Notes under the pieces: generated by a model
The model's input: only the letters and a program-made list of their open reading frames with translations
Told to the model about the DNA's origin: nothing
The model's database searches: none
Program-made: the position numbers and the translations under genes
In this document: positions 37,244-45,325 of the stretch, one piece after another
How positions within the stretch are numbered: the first letter of the stretch is position 1
Layout: each line of letters begins with the position of its first letter
Assembly: GCF_037076425.1 (NCBI RefSeq)
Contig: NZ_AP028127.1
Span: forward strand, 464,001-528,000
Length of the DNA stretch: 64,000 nt
Source of the DNA: Turicibacter faecis
GTDB lineage: Bacteria; Bacillota_I; Bacilli_A; MOL361; Turicibacteraceae
Reading direction: 5' to 3'

Positions 37244-38125
37244 ATGCGTATCTGGTTTTATTTATTCTTAGTCGTCTTTGTGGGGTTCGTGTTTTTAACG
37301 GTTAAGGTAATTCTTATCAAGAAGGAGATTAAAAATATGACCCACTCTTTGACAACGATTATAAATACCGATACGAATAAATTGATGACGGTTATCACAC
37401 CAGACAAAGATCTGAAGAAGCTAACTGGTGTCTTAAATCACAGTTTAAAAGAGTTAAGAGAACTGGAGATTGAATATAAGCAAGGAAATCAGTCGCTAAA
37501 ATCGGCGATTACAAATATTTCACATGATTTAAGAACCCCGCTAACGGCTATTAGAGGCTATGTTGAGTTAATGGAGGATGAGAATCTTAATCAGAGGCAG
37601 AGGGATTATTTAAAAATTATTGATGAGAAGGTTAAAGATTTAGGGGAGCTCACGGAACAACTTTTTGACTTTTCGAAAAATGTCGATTTACAACAAAAGA
37701 TAAAGGTAAGTCCCACATGTATTAATGAGGTGCTTATTGATTCTACGGTTAGTTTTTATAGTCTGTTTAAGAAGTATCATATTACTCCGCAATTGGATAT
37801 TTGTGAAGAAAAAGTTATCCGTAACTTAAATGAAAATATGCTTAAACGAGTATTTGAAAATATTATTTCGAATGCCATTAAGTATAGCCAATCGGATTTT
37901 AAAATAAAAATGACGCCGGATGGGGTGATTGAATTTTCTAATCAAACAGCGTCCTTAGATTGTACTCGTTTAGGAAAATTGTTTGATCGGTATTATACGG
38001 TTCAAGATTCGAAAAAGTCAAATGGAATCGGATTATCGATTGCGAAGCAATTGGTGGATTTAAGCGGCGGAAAGATTGAAGCGAGTTACCGAGAAAAAGT
38101 ACTAAAAATTAGAATTAGATTTTGA
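37244..38125 (+). CDS. Sensor histidine kinase, small sensor type
   Basis: 293 residues, start after GAGGAG. Seen: a single N-terminal membrane segment (residues 3-24) with almost no outside domain, a coiled linker, the H-box with His94 in NISHDLRTPLTAI, an N-box NIISNAIKYSQ and a G-box NGIGLSIAKQLVD. Known: kinases lacking an outside sensor often take their signal from the partner ABC exporter. It is the last gene of the RR-ABC-kinase operon, followed by a strong terminator. Confidence 0.93.
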   Translation: MRIWFYLFLVVFVGFVFLTVKVILIKKEIKNMTHSLTTIINTDTNKLMTVITPDKDLKKLTGVLNHSLKELRELEIEYKQGNQSLKSAITNISHDLRTPLTAIRGYVELMEDENLNQRQRDYLKIIDEKVKDLGELTEQLFDFSKNVDLQQKIKVSPTCINEVLIDSTVSFYSLFKKYHITPQLDICEEKVIRNLNENMLKRVFENIISNAIKYSQSDFKIKMTPDGVIEFSNQTASLDCTRLGKLFDRYYTVQDSKKSNGIGLSIAKQLVDLSGGKIEASYREKVLKIRIRF

Positions 38126-38134
38126 TAGGGGATA

Positions 38135-38180
38135 GAAAAAAAGATGATTTCTATAGGAGAAGAAATCATCTTTTTCTTTT
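38135..38180. terminator. Bidirectional terminator
   Basis: AAAAAAGATGATTTCT (38137-38152) pairs with AGAAATCATCTTTTT (38161-38175). Confidence 0.85.
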
Positions 38181-38253
38181 TTGTAAATCATTTTTCAACG
38201 GAAATCACCAAGTGTTGAAGACCGGGTGTATTTTTTTATGAAAGATGATTTGT

Positions 38254-38481
38254 TTAAAAGGTTGGTAGGTTCGATAGGTTATTGTCTTTGTTACCGTCGA
38301 CAACGCCACGAATATAAGTTCCGCCACCTTTTCCTTTAAAGGTTTGGGCATTAGTAATAAGACCTTTGGCACAAAGTTCTTTTGCTGTTTCATAGTCATA
38401 TTCTTTTCCGGTATTCGATTTAAAGGCGATAAGATCGCCATCACTATTGTGACGAACGGCAACGAATGTTTCTTTTTCCAT
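38254..38481 (-). CDS. DUF3892 small protein
   Basis: 75 residues from ATG 38481 after AAAGGAGG on the minus strand. Seen: FVAVRHNSDGDLIAFKSNTG, then DYETAKELCAKGLITNAQTFKGKGG and YIRGVVDGNKDNNLSNLPTF, the full pattern of the DUF3892 family. Function unknown; members are small soluble proteins scattered in Firmicutes. It is a single-gene unit converging with the kinase operon. Confidence 0.85.
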   Translation of the reverse strand: MEKETFVAVRHNSDGDLIAFKSNTGKEYDYETAKELCAKGLITNAQTFKGKGGGTYIRGVVDGNKDNNLSNLPTF

Positions 38482-38658
38482 TGTTAACAGCCTCCTTTTC
38501 ATTAGATAGTGTACCCGATATGTCTAAAATAAATCAGAGAGTTAAATTAAGTTTTAACAAATAATCAAGAAAAAAATGAAATAGGTAACCGGTGTCGGAT
38601 AGATTATCCTTTTGTCAGTATTTTTTGATAAGCAATTGTTATTTTTAGTTTTCTAGTG

Positions 38659-38667
38659 TGATATAAT
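38659..38667 (+). promoter_or_regulatory. Extended -10 promoter of pgm
   Basis: TGATATAAT, an extended -10 box, 36 bases before the gene start. No good -35 is seen at 17 bases. Confidence 0.5.
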
Positions 38668-38702
38668 AGGAATTAGATTTATTGAGATATGGAGGGTATT
38701 AT

Positions 38703-40424
38703 ATGTCGTTTGAAACAAAGTACCAACAATGGTTAGAGCAAGAGGGGTTAGAATCATATTTAAAAGAGCAATTAGAAAATATGAATGAAACAGAAAAAGA
38801 AGATGCATTTTATCGTAACTTAGAGTTCGGTACTGGGGGAATGCGAGGAGTTGTTGGTCCAGGAACAAATCGCATGAATGTTTATACAATTCGTAAAGCA
38901 AATGAAGGATTTGCTCAATATTTATTAAAAAATGTTGAAAATGCTAAAGAGCGCGGAATTGTAATTGCGTATGATTGCCGTCATTTCTCACCAGAATTTG
39001 CAATGGAATCAGCGAAAGTAATGGCAACTCACGGAATTAAAGCGTATGTTTTTGAATCATTACGTCCAACACCTGAGTTATCATTTGCCGTTCGTTATTT
39101 AAATGCAGCGGGTGGAATTGTTGTCACTGCATCACATAATCCACCTGAATATAATGGATACAAAATTTATGATGAAACAGGGTGCCAATTAGTTCCTGCG
39201 GAAGCTGACCAAGTGATTGAACTTGTTGATTCGATTGAGGATGTATTCAACATCTCTGTTAAATCGGAGGAAGAATTAAAAGAGGCTGGATTGATTCAAA
39301 TCATTGGATCAGAGATTGATGATGTTTATACAGAACGTGTAAAAGCATTAGAGATTAATCCAGATTGCAACAAAAAGGATTTAAAAATTGTGTTCTCACC
39401 ATTACATGGAACAGCGAATATTCCAGTACGTCGCGTGTTAACGGAGTGTGGATATGAGCAATTACATGTTGTTGAAGAGCAATGTGTGGCGGATCCAAAC
39501 TTTACAACTGTTAAATCGCCAAACCCTGAGGAGGCATCTGCATTTGAAATGTCAATTGCATTAGGAAAAGAGATTGATGCCGATATTTTAATTGCAACTG
39601 ATCCGGATGCAGACCGAGTAGGTTTAGCTGTTAAAAATCCAGAAGGGGAATATGTTTTATTAACTGGAAATCAAACAGGTGCTATTTTAATTCATTATAT
39701 TTTATCTCAAAAGAAAGCACACGGAACATTACCAGCGAAAGGGAAAGTGTTCAATACGATTGTAACATCTGATATGGGGGCAACAATTGCTCGTTCGTAT
39801 GGATTTGATGTGGTGTCAACGTTAACTGGATTCAAGTTTATCGGAGAGCAAGCGCGTTTAATCGAAAATACGGATTATGAGTATGTTTTCGGGTATGAGG
39901 AGTCTTATGGATATTTAATCGGTGACTTCGTTCGCGATAAGGATTCTGTTCAATCTGTATTAATGTGTGCAGAGGCAGCTGCTTATTATAAAGAACACGG
40001 AAAAACGTTATATGACGTATTAATGGAGTTATATGAAACATATGGTTTCTACCGCGAAGCGTTAGTCAATATTACGTTAAAAGGAAAAGAAGGGGCAGAT
40101 AAAATTCAAGCCATTTTATCTGATTTCCGCGAGTTTACACCAGTAACAGTTGCAGGAAAAGAAGTCGTGTCTGTTGAGGATTACAAAGAAAGCGTTCATA
40201 CAGACTTAACAAATGATTCAACATCGGTGATTGATTTACCGAAGTCAAATGTTTTAAAATACACGTTAGCAGACGGTTCTTGGTTTGTATTACGTCCATC
40301 TGGAACTGAGCCAAAGGCAAAGGTATACATCGGTGTTATTTCAGATGTATTAGAGAAAGCTGATGCTCAAGTCGCTAAAATTAAAGAAGACGTATTAGCG
40401 CGTGTAAATGAAATTATTGCTTAA
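38703..40424 (+). CDS. pgcA: Alpha-phosphoglucomutase / phosphomannomutase
   Basis: 573 residues from ATG 38703 after GGAGGG. Seen: phosphoserine Ser144 in VTASHNPPEYNGYK, metal loop DPDADRVG, sugar-binding GYEESYGYLIGDFVRDKD and phosphate-binding RPSGTEPKAKVY. Known: it interconverts glucose-1- and glucose-6-phosphate and feeds UDP-glucose for wall polymers and glycolipids. The length is usual for the PgcA type. It is a single-gene unit with a strong terminator. Confidence 0.96.
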   Translation: MSFETKYQQWLEQEGLESYLKEQLENMNETEKEDAFYRNLEFGTGGMRGVVGPGTNRMNVYTIRKANEGFAQYLLKNVENAKERGIVIAYDCRHFSPEFAMESAKVMATHGIKAYVFESLRPTPELSFAVRYLNAAGGIVVTASHNPPEYNGYKIYDETGCQLVPAEADQVIELVDSIEDVFNISVKSEEELKEAGLIQIIGSEIDDVYTERVKALEINPDCNKKDLKIVFSPLHGTANIPVRRVLTECGYEQLHVVEEQCVADPNFTTVKSPNPEEASAFEMSIALGKEIDADILIATDPDADRVGLAVKNPEGEYVLLTGNQTGAILIHYILSQKKAHGTLPAKGKVFNTIVTSDMGATIARSYGFDVVSTLTGFKFIGEQARLIENTDYEYVFGYEESYGYLIGDFVRDKDSVQSVLMCAEAAAYYKEHGKTLYDVLMELYETYGFYREALVNITLKGKEGADKIQAILSDFREFTPVTVAGKEVVSVEDYKESVHTDLTNDSTSVIDLPKSNVLKYTLADGSWFVLRPSGTEPKAKVYIGVISDVLEKADAQVAKIKEDVLARVNEIIA

Positions 40425-40458
40425 TTTATTTTAATTAATTGTCGCACACACTGACTTA

Positions 40459-40497
40459 AAAACTTCTATGATACATTTATCATAGAAGTTTTTTTTA
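40459..40497 (+). terminator. Terminator of pgcA
   Basis: AAACTTCTATGATA (40460-40473) pairs with TATCATAGAAGTTT (40479-40492), then more T. Confidence 0.9.
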
Positions 40498-40570
40498 TGA
40501 TAAGGAATTTAGCACATCAGTTAATTTTTGTGCATATAATGAAAGGACTACATACGAGGGGAGGGCTGTT

Positions 40571-41134
40571 ATGAATGTGACAGTAGACCATCGTAATGTC
40601 GAAAATAAGACAGATTTAATTAAGTTAGTGACGGAAGAGGTAGCAGCATTTTGTTTAAAATGGAAACAAGGATTGGATCAGTTGTTGTGTAGCGACGTGG
40701 TATTAATTATTAATCGAAAACGATACGGCTATGAGGTAAAGTATCACTATTCAAGTGGGCCATGGAATTGGTTATTTCAATTAGAATTATATTATCCTAA
40801 TAAGATGAGTGAATTGCGTCAGATAGCTTATATGAAGATTAATAAGTTTATGACATTGCCGATGGGGTGTGGATTTGGAAGGAAGGTGTTTGAACACCTG
40901 TTAGATTGTTCGACATCGCTAAAAGAGTTAGATATGATTCGGTTGCGTTCTGTTCGAAGAGCCATAGGTTTTTGGGAACGTATGTCGTTTGTAAATACAA
41001 AGCAAGTTGATGGGGTGATCCAAGACGAGGTCTGTGTTAAGATTCCATCGACATTAACAGGATACGAATATGTTTATAGCCTCCGTCCGTGTGATTGTGA
41101 GGCCTGTCAACAGGCGAAAAAGCAGGGGAAATAG
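40571..41134 (+). CDS. GNAT-like protein with C-terminal cysteine cluster
   Basis: 187 residues, start after GAGGGGAGG. Seen: MGCGFGRKVFEHLLDC recalls the acetyl-CoA loop of GNAT enzymes, and SVRRAIGFWERMSFVN recalls their last helix and strand (RAIGFYEKMGF type). The N-terminal half is not GNAT-typical. The C-terminus carries a compact CDCEAC. Inference: an acetyltransferase-fold protein, possibly binding a metal at its end. The substrate is unknown. It is followed directly by a terminator. Confidence 0.55.
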   Translation: MNVTVDHRNVENKTDLIKLVTEEVAAFCLKWKQGLDQLLCSDVVLIINRKRYGYEVKYHYSSGPWNWLFQLELYYPNKMSELRQIAYMKINKFMTLPMGCGFGRKVFEHLLDCSTSLKELDMIRLRSVRRAIGFWERMSFVNTKQVDGVIQDEVCVKIPSTLTGYEYVYSLRPCDCEACQQAKKQGK

Positions 41135-41146
41135 CCCCTGCTTTTT
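41117..41146 (+). terminator. Intrinsic terminator
   Basis: AAAAAGCAGGGG (41117-41128) pairs with CCCCTGCTTTTT (41135-41146). It overlaps the stop codon of the preceding gene. Confidence 0.85.
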
Positions 41147-41868
41147 CTTTTAGCAGATAAACGTCAAATTTTGATTTAATTTTAGTCTTCATGTGTTGTA
41201 TACTTGTAGTTATGCGATAAAGTTAAACGATATTCCACACGCCAGGTTTTTTTCGTGACAAGGGGCACAAATACGTGTTAATGAGTGTGAGAAGTTGTTT
41301 CCTACACGAATATGAAGGGTTTTGGAACAATGCCCTTTTTCTACAAGGCGAAACGGATTTCACCTTCGAAGGAACGATTACGTTTTCGTGATTGATATAC
41401 TTATGGGCGCATATAGAGACGATAGAATGGGTTACAATCGTTATGTGGTGTATAGGTGACACGGAATGAGACCATTAGTTGTACATGCTACATCACATTG
41501 TTTGGAGGAAAGATGCCCATAAAGTGATTGGATGCGCCTGAGGGTGCTACCTTATTCAACGAGGCAGGGACCTCTTTTTGAATGGAGTCAAGGTGATCAT
41601 TTAATCAACTCGTTGATTGTCAGTTCGAACAAGTGGGAGGCTCGGAGTTAAAAAATCGGGGATGAGGAGGAATCTTTCATTTGCAACGGATTGTCATTCT
41701 TGGGGGTAGCAAATTCTTCGAATGTGTAGGTGAACGGGTGAAAGAGAAGGTGCCATGTATTGGACATCATCGGGATGAATTGAATAGCGACTAGTTATAC
41801 GTTTGAACGGAAACGTTAATTATTCGTTTAGAAGATATCGTTTGTTTAATGATTAAGGAGGTTTTGAG
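41147..41868. other. 722-base region without a convincing gene
   Basis: Base composition is somewhat richer in G than the neighbouring gaps, and several ribosome-site-like GGAGG runs occur. All forward frames break within about 40 codons, although pieces read like protein (for example LMSVRSCFLHEYEGFW near 41275-41322 and the 41681 frame). I searched by eye for RNase P, SRP, 6S and T-box landmarks and found none. It is best read as decayed coding DNA. Confidence 0.4.
41681..41794 (+). CDS. Possible small ORF or gene remnant, 37 aa
   Basis: TTG 41681 lies ten bases after AGGAGG and opens a 37-codon frame, LQRIVILGGSKFFECVGERV and on to ELNSD, ending in TAG. Its start resembles a beta-strand plus Gly-rich loop of a larger nucleotide-binding protein, so it may be the surviving front of a decayed gene. 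Confidence 0.22.
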   Translation: MQRIVILGGSKFFECVGERVKEKVPCIGHHRDELNSD

Positions 41869-42873
41869 ATGGCTGTTAATGTGAAGAGTTGTTATTTATT
41901 TTTACTGGATAATGTTCATCAGATGTTTATGCCGACGGATCGTCCATTAGATGAGACGGTGGATGGGGCGTATCATTTTTTGGAAAAGAATATTGAAAAG
42001 TGTGTCAAAAATGCGGCGGGACGTCCGGCTGTTTTTCGTGAGGATAGTGAGGTGCGACAGTTATTTTTAGAGTACCGTAATCGTACGATTCCATTTCTTG
42101 AATTTGCGAATCATGTGGCGGCAAAGCGCTATGATTTTAAGGAGCGTTATGAGATTTTAACGGCGAGCGATTTATTTTTATGTGAGATTGAAATGGCCGA
42201 GGTAGAGTATGTTGTTGGACTTGAGTTAACGTGTAAAGAGGGGATGGTTCATCATGTGAATCAAAGTGAGACGGGAATTCAAAATAATCTATTGGTTCAT
42301 CAGTCTATTATACCGATTGCAAGTTTAAAAAGTGCTAACTTTTTTATGATTGATTTAGATAAAATGACGTTGACTATTCTTGAGGGGATGACGTCAACGG
42401 AAGACGATGATACGCACCTTTATGCTGATAAAATCTTGGAGTGTAAAACGGAAATTTCAGTTAAAGAAGCAGTTAAAAAGGCCCGACATGTGGCAGCAGA
42501 GGTTATTGAACATCATGAATTAGATAAACTTGAAATGGTACCGGCTTTTGAACGGGTGATTAAGGAAACGATTAATGAAGGAAAAGATATTGATATGAAG
42601 GAGATTGCCGAGGAGGTCTTTTATCAGGCTCCCGAGGCTAAAATGGCCTATGTTGCAGAAATAGAAAATCAAGGGATTGAAAAACCAGTTCAAAATACAA
42701 ATTGGGTAAAGATGCCGCTTAAGAAGACACAGAAATTAAAAACTGATACAGGAATTGAAATCACTATCCCGCTGGATTATTATAATAATAAAGATTATAT
42801 TGAGGTATTAAATATGCCAGATGGACGTCTAGCCATTCAAATAAAAAACATTGGGAATATTGAAAACAAATAG
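41869..42873 (+). CDS. Nucleoid-associated protein (NdpA/YejK family)
   Basis: 334 residues after AAGGAGG. Seen: the family layout with an N-terminal block (VHQMFMPTDRPLDETVDGAY), a central DLFLCEIEMAEVEYVVGLEL region, and a C-terminal LKTDTGIEITIPLDYYNNKDYIE segment. Known: the 37-kDa nucleoid-associated family binds DNA in Gram-negative bacteria; Firmicute members are little studied and sometimes occur in accessory regions. It is a single-gene unit with its own terminator, at the edge of the repeat-rich stretch that holds the Panacea protein. Confidence 0.82.
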   Translation: MAVNVKSCYLFLLDNVHQMFMPTDRPLDETVDGAYHFLEKNIEKCVKNAAGRPAVFREDSEVRQLFLEYRNRTIPFLEFANHVAAKRYDFKERYEILTASDLFLCEIEMAEVEYVVGLELTCKEGMVHHVNQSETGIQNNLLVHQSIIPIASLKSANFFMIDLDKMTLTILEGMTSTEDDDTHLYADKILECKTEISVKEAVKKARHVAAEVIEHHELDKLEMVPAFERVIKETINEGKDIDMKEIAEEVFYQAPEAKMAYVAEIENQGIEKPVQNTNWVKMPLKKTQKLKTDTGIEITIPLDYYNNKDYIEVLNMPDGRLAIQIKNIGNIENK

Positions 42874-42874
42874 G

Positions 42875-42903
42875 AAAAAGAAGGCCGTAGCCTTCTTTTT
42901 TTT
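42875..42903 (+). terminator. Intrinsic terminator
   Basis: AAAAAGAAGGC pairs with GCCTTCTTTTT around CGTA, with extra T. Confidence 0.85.
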
Positions 42904-42977
42904 ATGATTAAAAGGTTGATCGTTGTATCACATAGGGGATGTTCCCCTAAGCTTTTTCAACAAATTTTAAAAATTAA

Positions 42978-43040
42978 TGTATCTTTTTGTCGAATAAAAC
43001 AGAATAAAGTGTAACATTTTATCGAAAAATGTATCATTTC
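42978..43040 (+). repeat. TGTATCATTTT repeat block A
   Basis: Three copies: TGTATCTTTTT (42978-42988), TGTAACATTTT (43010-43020) and TGTATCATTTC (43030-43040). The block aligns with the promoter/operator block before the Panacea gene (TTTTTGTCGAATAAAAC here, TTTTTGTATAATAAAAC there), but the -10 box is altered. Confidence 0.6.
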
Positions 43041-43247
43041 ATGAACAGGGCAGGGGAGAGTTATTTTTTAAGGAAGGGTAAAAAGTTGCATGTTGGAAGT
43101 TCCGAGGGGGGGGGGGGTAGCCGATCCCAATTTTTAATTTGGCGACTTGCTATTGAGGGGGCGATTAGTTTTATCTCAGAGGAGGAGATTAATTGTTGTG
43201 TGGTGAAGGGGAGATTGGAGGATTATATAAGGCGAATCTTGTTATAG
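43029..43247 (+). CDS. Small reading frame interrupted by a G12 run
   Basis: A 72-codon frame with no clear ribosome binding site at ATG 43029 or 43041; AAGGAAGGG before TTG 43084 is a better signal. The frame crosses a run of 12 G (43106-43117) that is read as Gly codons. One more G gives a stop at once, and one fewer ends after a few codons. The part after the run (QFLIWRLAIEGAISFISEEE) looks like an amphipathic helix. It may be a contingency (phase-variable) gene or non-coding relic DNA. The family was not recognised. Confidence 0.3.
   Translation: MYHFMNRAGESYFLRKGKKLHVGSSEGGGGSRSQFLIWRLAIEGAISFISEEEINCCVVKGRLEDYIRRILL
43106..43117 (+). repeat. G12 homopolymer
   Basis: Twelve consecutive G in a low-GC genome, inside the small frame above. 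This is a slippage-prone tract. Confidence 0.9.
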
Positions 43248-43328
43248 AGCGGGAGGTAGAGCTCACTTTTTAGGAAATTTGGCGTATAAATATAAGAGGG
43301 GGGAATCTAAAGAGAAGAGGTCTTAGAT

Positions 43329-43772
43329 GTGGAGATGGTGCTAGAAGTTATTTTGCGTGTTTTGTTAATCGGGTATTATTTAATGATGGCAGTGTTTGTC
43401 ATCAGGCAAATCAGAATCAGATTTTTAGCTGATGAACAGTATGCTCTTTATGCCAATTATGTAAATGATCAGAATCGAAAGCGCTATGGGTGTCAGGTGA
43501 ATTATTATAAAGCATTAGTGAGAGGTACACTGGTGCAATTGGGTGCAATCCTACTTGGGATGGCACTGATAGATTACGCTTGGTTTACGTGGATGAGCAT
43601 CGTTGCTATAGTGTGCACGGTGCTAGAGCCTTTATTCGTCATGGTTTCGTTTCCAAAGTTGGTTGATTTTAAATATAGGACGTGGTTGTTATTATACTTA
43701 AAACGATTGGTAGGCATTGTTTTAGACGGTTATATAATATTTGCACTCGCTGTGGTATGTTTTATTTATTAA
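43329..43772 (+). CDS. Small membrane protein (RDD-like layout)
   Basis: 147 residues from GTG 43329, eight bases after AGAGG; ATG 43335 is an alternative. Seen: four hydrophobic segments (about 6-24, 65-85, 88-108, 128-146) with a charged cytoplasmic loop (FLADEQYALYANYVNDQNRK) between the first two and short turns elsewhere. RDD-type proteins share this general layout, but no R-D-D signature is visible. It lies between repeat block A and the Panacea promoter block, so it is a candidate partner of that antitoxin (inference). The family was not recognised. Confidence 0.6.
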   Translation: MEMVLEVILRVLLIGYYLMMAVFVIRQIRIRFLADEQYALYANYVNDQNRKRYGCQVNYYKALVRGTLVQLGAILLGMALIDYAWFTWMSIVAIVCTVLEPLFVMVSFPKLVDFKYRTWLLLYLKRLVGIVLDGYIIFALAVVCFIY

Positions 43773-43859
43773 AGGGAATAGATAAAAGTGCGGAGATTTC
43801 ATAAGGAGATGACCGCACTTTTATGGTGTGATACGCATTTTTTAGCAAAATTTAAAATA

Positions 43860-43942
43860 AAAATGATACATTTTATTGAGAAAAGTGTATCATTTTTGTA
43901 TAATAAAACCATAACATTTGTTAATTAAAATTGTATCATTTT
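43860..43942 (+). repeat. TGTATCATTTT repeat block B (operator-like)
   Basis: Copies at 43860-43870 (inverted), 43886-43897, 43912-43920 (partial) and 43932-43942. They overlap the -35, the spacer and the start region of the promoter for the Panacea gene, as expected for autoregulation by an antitoxin with a DNA-binding domain. Confidence 0.65.
43876..43904 (+). promoter_or_regulatory. Promoter of the Panacea gene
   Basis: TTGAGA (43876-43881), 17 bases, TATAAT (43899-43904), embedded in repeat block B. Confidence 0.75.
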
Positions 43943-43993
43943 AACGCACAATTCATCAAGTTATGATCGTGTTTTTTTAGAGGAGATTGAGTT

Positions 43994-45097
43994 ATGAGTG
44001 TGTTTTGTATGAAATGTCAATGTGAGGTGGGATATCGGGTTGTTGAGGAAATAGGGAAAACAATTATAAAGGGTTATGATGTCAACTATAAAAAAAAGAG
44101 CGCCATCTGTGAAAGATGCGCGCAACCCGTTTTTGTTGAGCAGATTCATGATGAGAATAAGGAACAGTCAAAAAAGAGTTATCAAGAGCTAGTTTCGCGA
44201 GAAGCCATCGACATTATTACGTCAATTATGGAACGCTATAATATTGGTAAACGCCCATTGTCTTTAATATTAGATTGGGGCGAGTTGACGATTACTCGCT
44301 ATTTAAAAGGAATGGCTCCCAAAAAAGAGTATTTGGATACGCTTAAGTTAATTAACGAGAAGCCATCGGCATTTGCCCAGATATTAAATCAGAATCAGGA
44401 AAAAATTACTCGTAAGGCCTATGAGAAATGTTTAAAAAAAATCACCGATTTAACGACTACCGATGAGCAACTAATAGATGAAGATGTTACGCCAACAGTG
44501 AGTATGGATGATTCAGTTCAAGAGACGGAATCGTTTTGGGAAGATTCCTCTTCAATAGTACCGATGTTGGAGGATAACGATCAACAACAGGGGGATAAAG
44601 CACAAGATAAAATTTATCATGTCGTGCAATATATCCTAGGTGTCAGTGAGGATGTGACTCCGCATGCTCTTCAAAAAATACTTTATTATGCGCAAGCCTT
44701 TTTCAAGGTGTTTTATGGGTATCATTTATTTGAGGATGATTGTGAGGCATGGGCTCAGGGGCCTGTTTATCCTAATATTTATTATCAACTAAAGGATTCT
44801 TATGATCATCCATTAATGAAAAATAGTTGTTCGTTAGATGATAAGGAACAATTTTTTATTGACTTAATTATGCGATACTTTGGTTGTTATAGTGGAAAAT
44901 CACTTGAACGAATGACTCACTGTGAGAAACCGTGGCGAGATGCCCGATCTGGCATGATGTCGGTTCAGGTAGAGGGGCGCGTGATTGAAAAATCATCGAT
45001 TGAGAAGTACTTTATGGATGTTTACAAAAAGTATAATATGTTGAGTATGACGGATATTATTGATTATTCAACGTCACTATTTAGTCGAATTTTATAG
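43994..45097 (+). CDS. Antitoxin-type regulator: zinc finger, HTH and Panacea (SocA/DUF4065) domain
   Basis: 367 residues after GAGGAG. Seen: an N-terminal four-Cys zinc site (Cys5, Cys8, Cys39, Cys42; MqsA/YgiT-like), an Xre-like helix-turn-helix at about residues 70-125 (YNIGKRPLSLILDWGELTIT, then YLKGMAPKKEYLD), an acidic linker (155-200), and from about residue 205 a Panacea domain with LQKILYYAQAFFKVFYGYHL and EAWAQGPVYPNIY. Known: Panacea domains neutralise very diverse toxins encoded next to them. No known toxin domain is visible on either side; the 147-aa membrane protein upstream and the 70-aa protein downstream are the only candidates. Operator-like repeats cover its promoter. Confidence 0.85.
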   Translation: MSVFCMKCQCEVGYRVVEEIGKTIIKGYDVNYKKKSAICERCAQPVFVEQIHDENKEQSKKSYQELVSREAIDIITSIMERYNIGKRPLSLILDWGELTITRYLKGMAPKKEYLDTLKLINEKPSAFAQILNQNQEKITRKAYEKCLKKITDLTTTDEQLIDEDVTPTVSMDDSVQETESFWEDSSSIVPMLEDNDQQQGDKAQDKIYHVVQYILGVSEDVTPHALQKILYYAQAFFKVFYGYHLFEDDCEAWAQGPVYPNIYYQLKDSYDHPLMKNSCSLDDKEQFFIDLIMRYFGCYSGKSLERMTHCEKPWRDARSGMMSVQVEGRVIEKSSIEKYFMDVYKKYNMLSMTDIIDYSTSLFSRIL

Positions 45098-45280
45098 CGA
45101 TTATGTCGAAATAAAGCGCGATAAGGAGAAAAGCTTGAACCTGAGCGACAAAAGACGACAAAAGGTGATGATAAAGTGTTTATAATGTACAAATCCGCCT
45201 ATAAAAGCGTTTAAATTTTATAATTTTCGTTAAAAATAGGCTAAAATATGACAAAAGATATTATTTTATGTACGGCTTTA

Positions 45281-45289
45281 TGTTATAAT
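45281..45289 (+). promoter_or_regulatory. Extended -10 promoter
   Basis: TGTTATAAT, 36 bases before the small gene at 45326. Confidence 0.55.
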
Positions 45290-45325
45290 GATATCACTTA
45301 AAATTAAGGGAAAGTAGTGAGATTT

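Noticed and set aside
38205-38462. An 85-codon minus-strand frame overlapping the DUF3892 gene
   Set aside because: It is another frame of the same DNA; the DUF3892 frame has the AGGAGG site and the family match.
41223-41462. A 79-codon minus-strand frame in the 41-42 kb gap
   Set aside because: It has no ribosome binding site and no protein-like pattern; more likely chance in decayed DNA.
41490-41600. RNase P RNA (a GGAGGAAAGATG stretch recalls GAGGAAAGTCC)
   Set aside because: No other RNase P landmarks such as the ACAGAA block follow at the expected distance.
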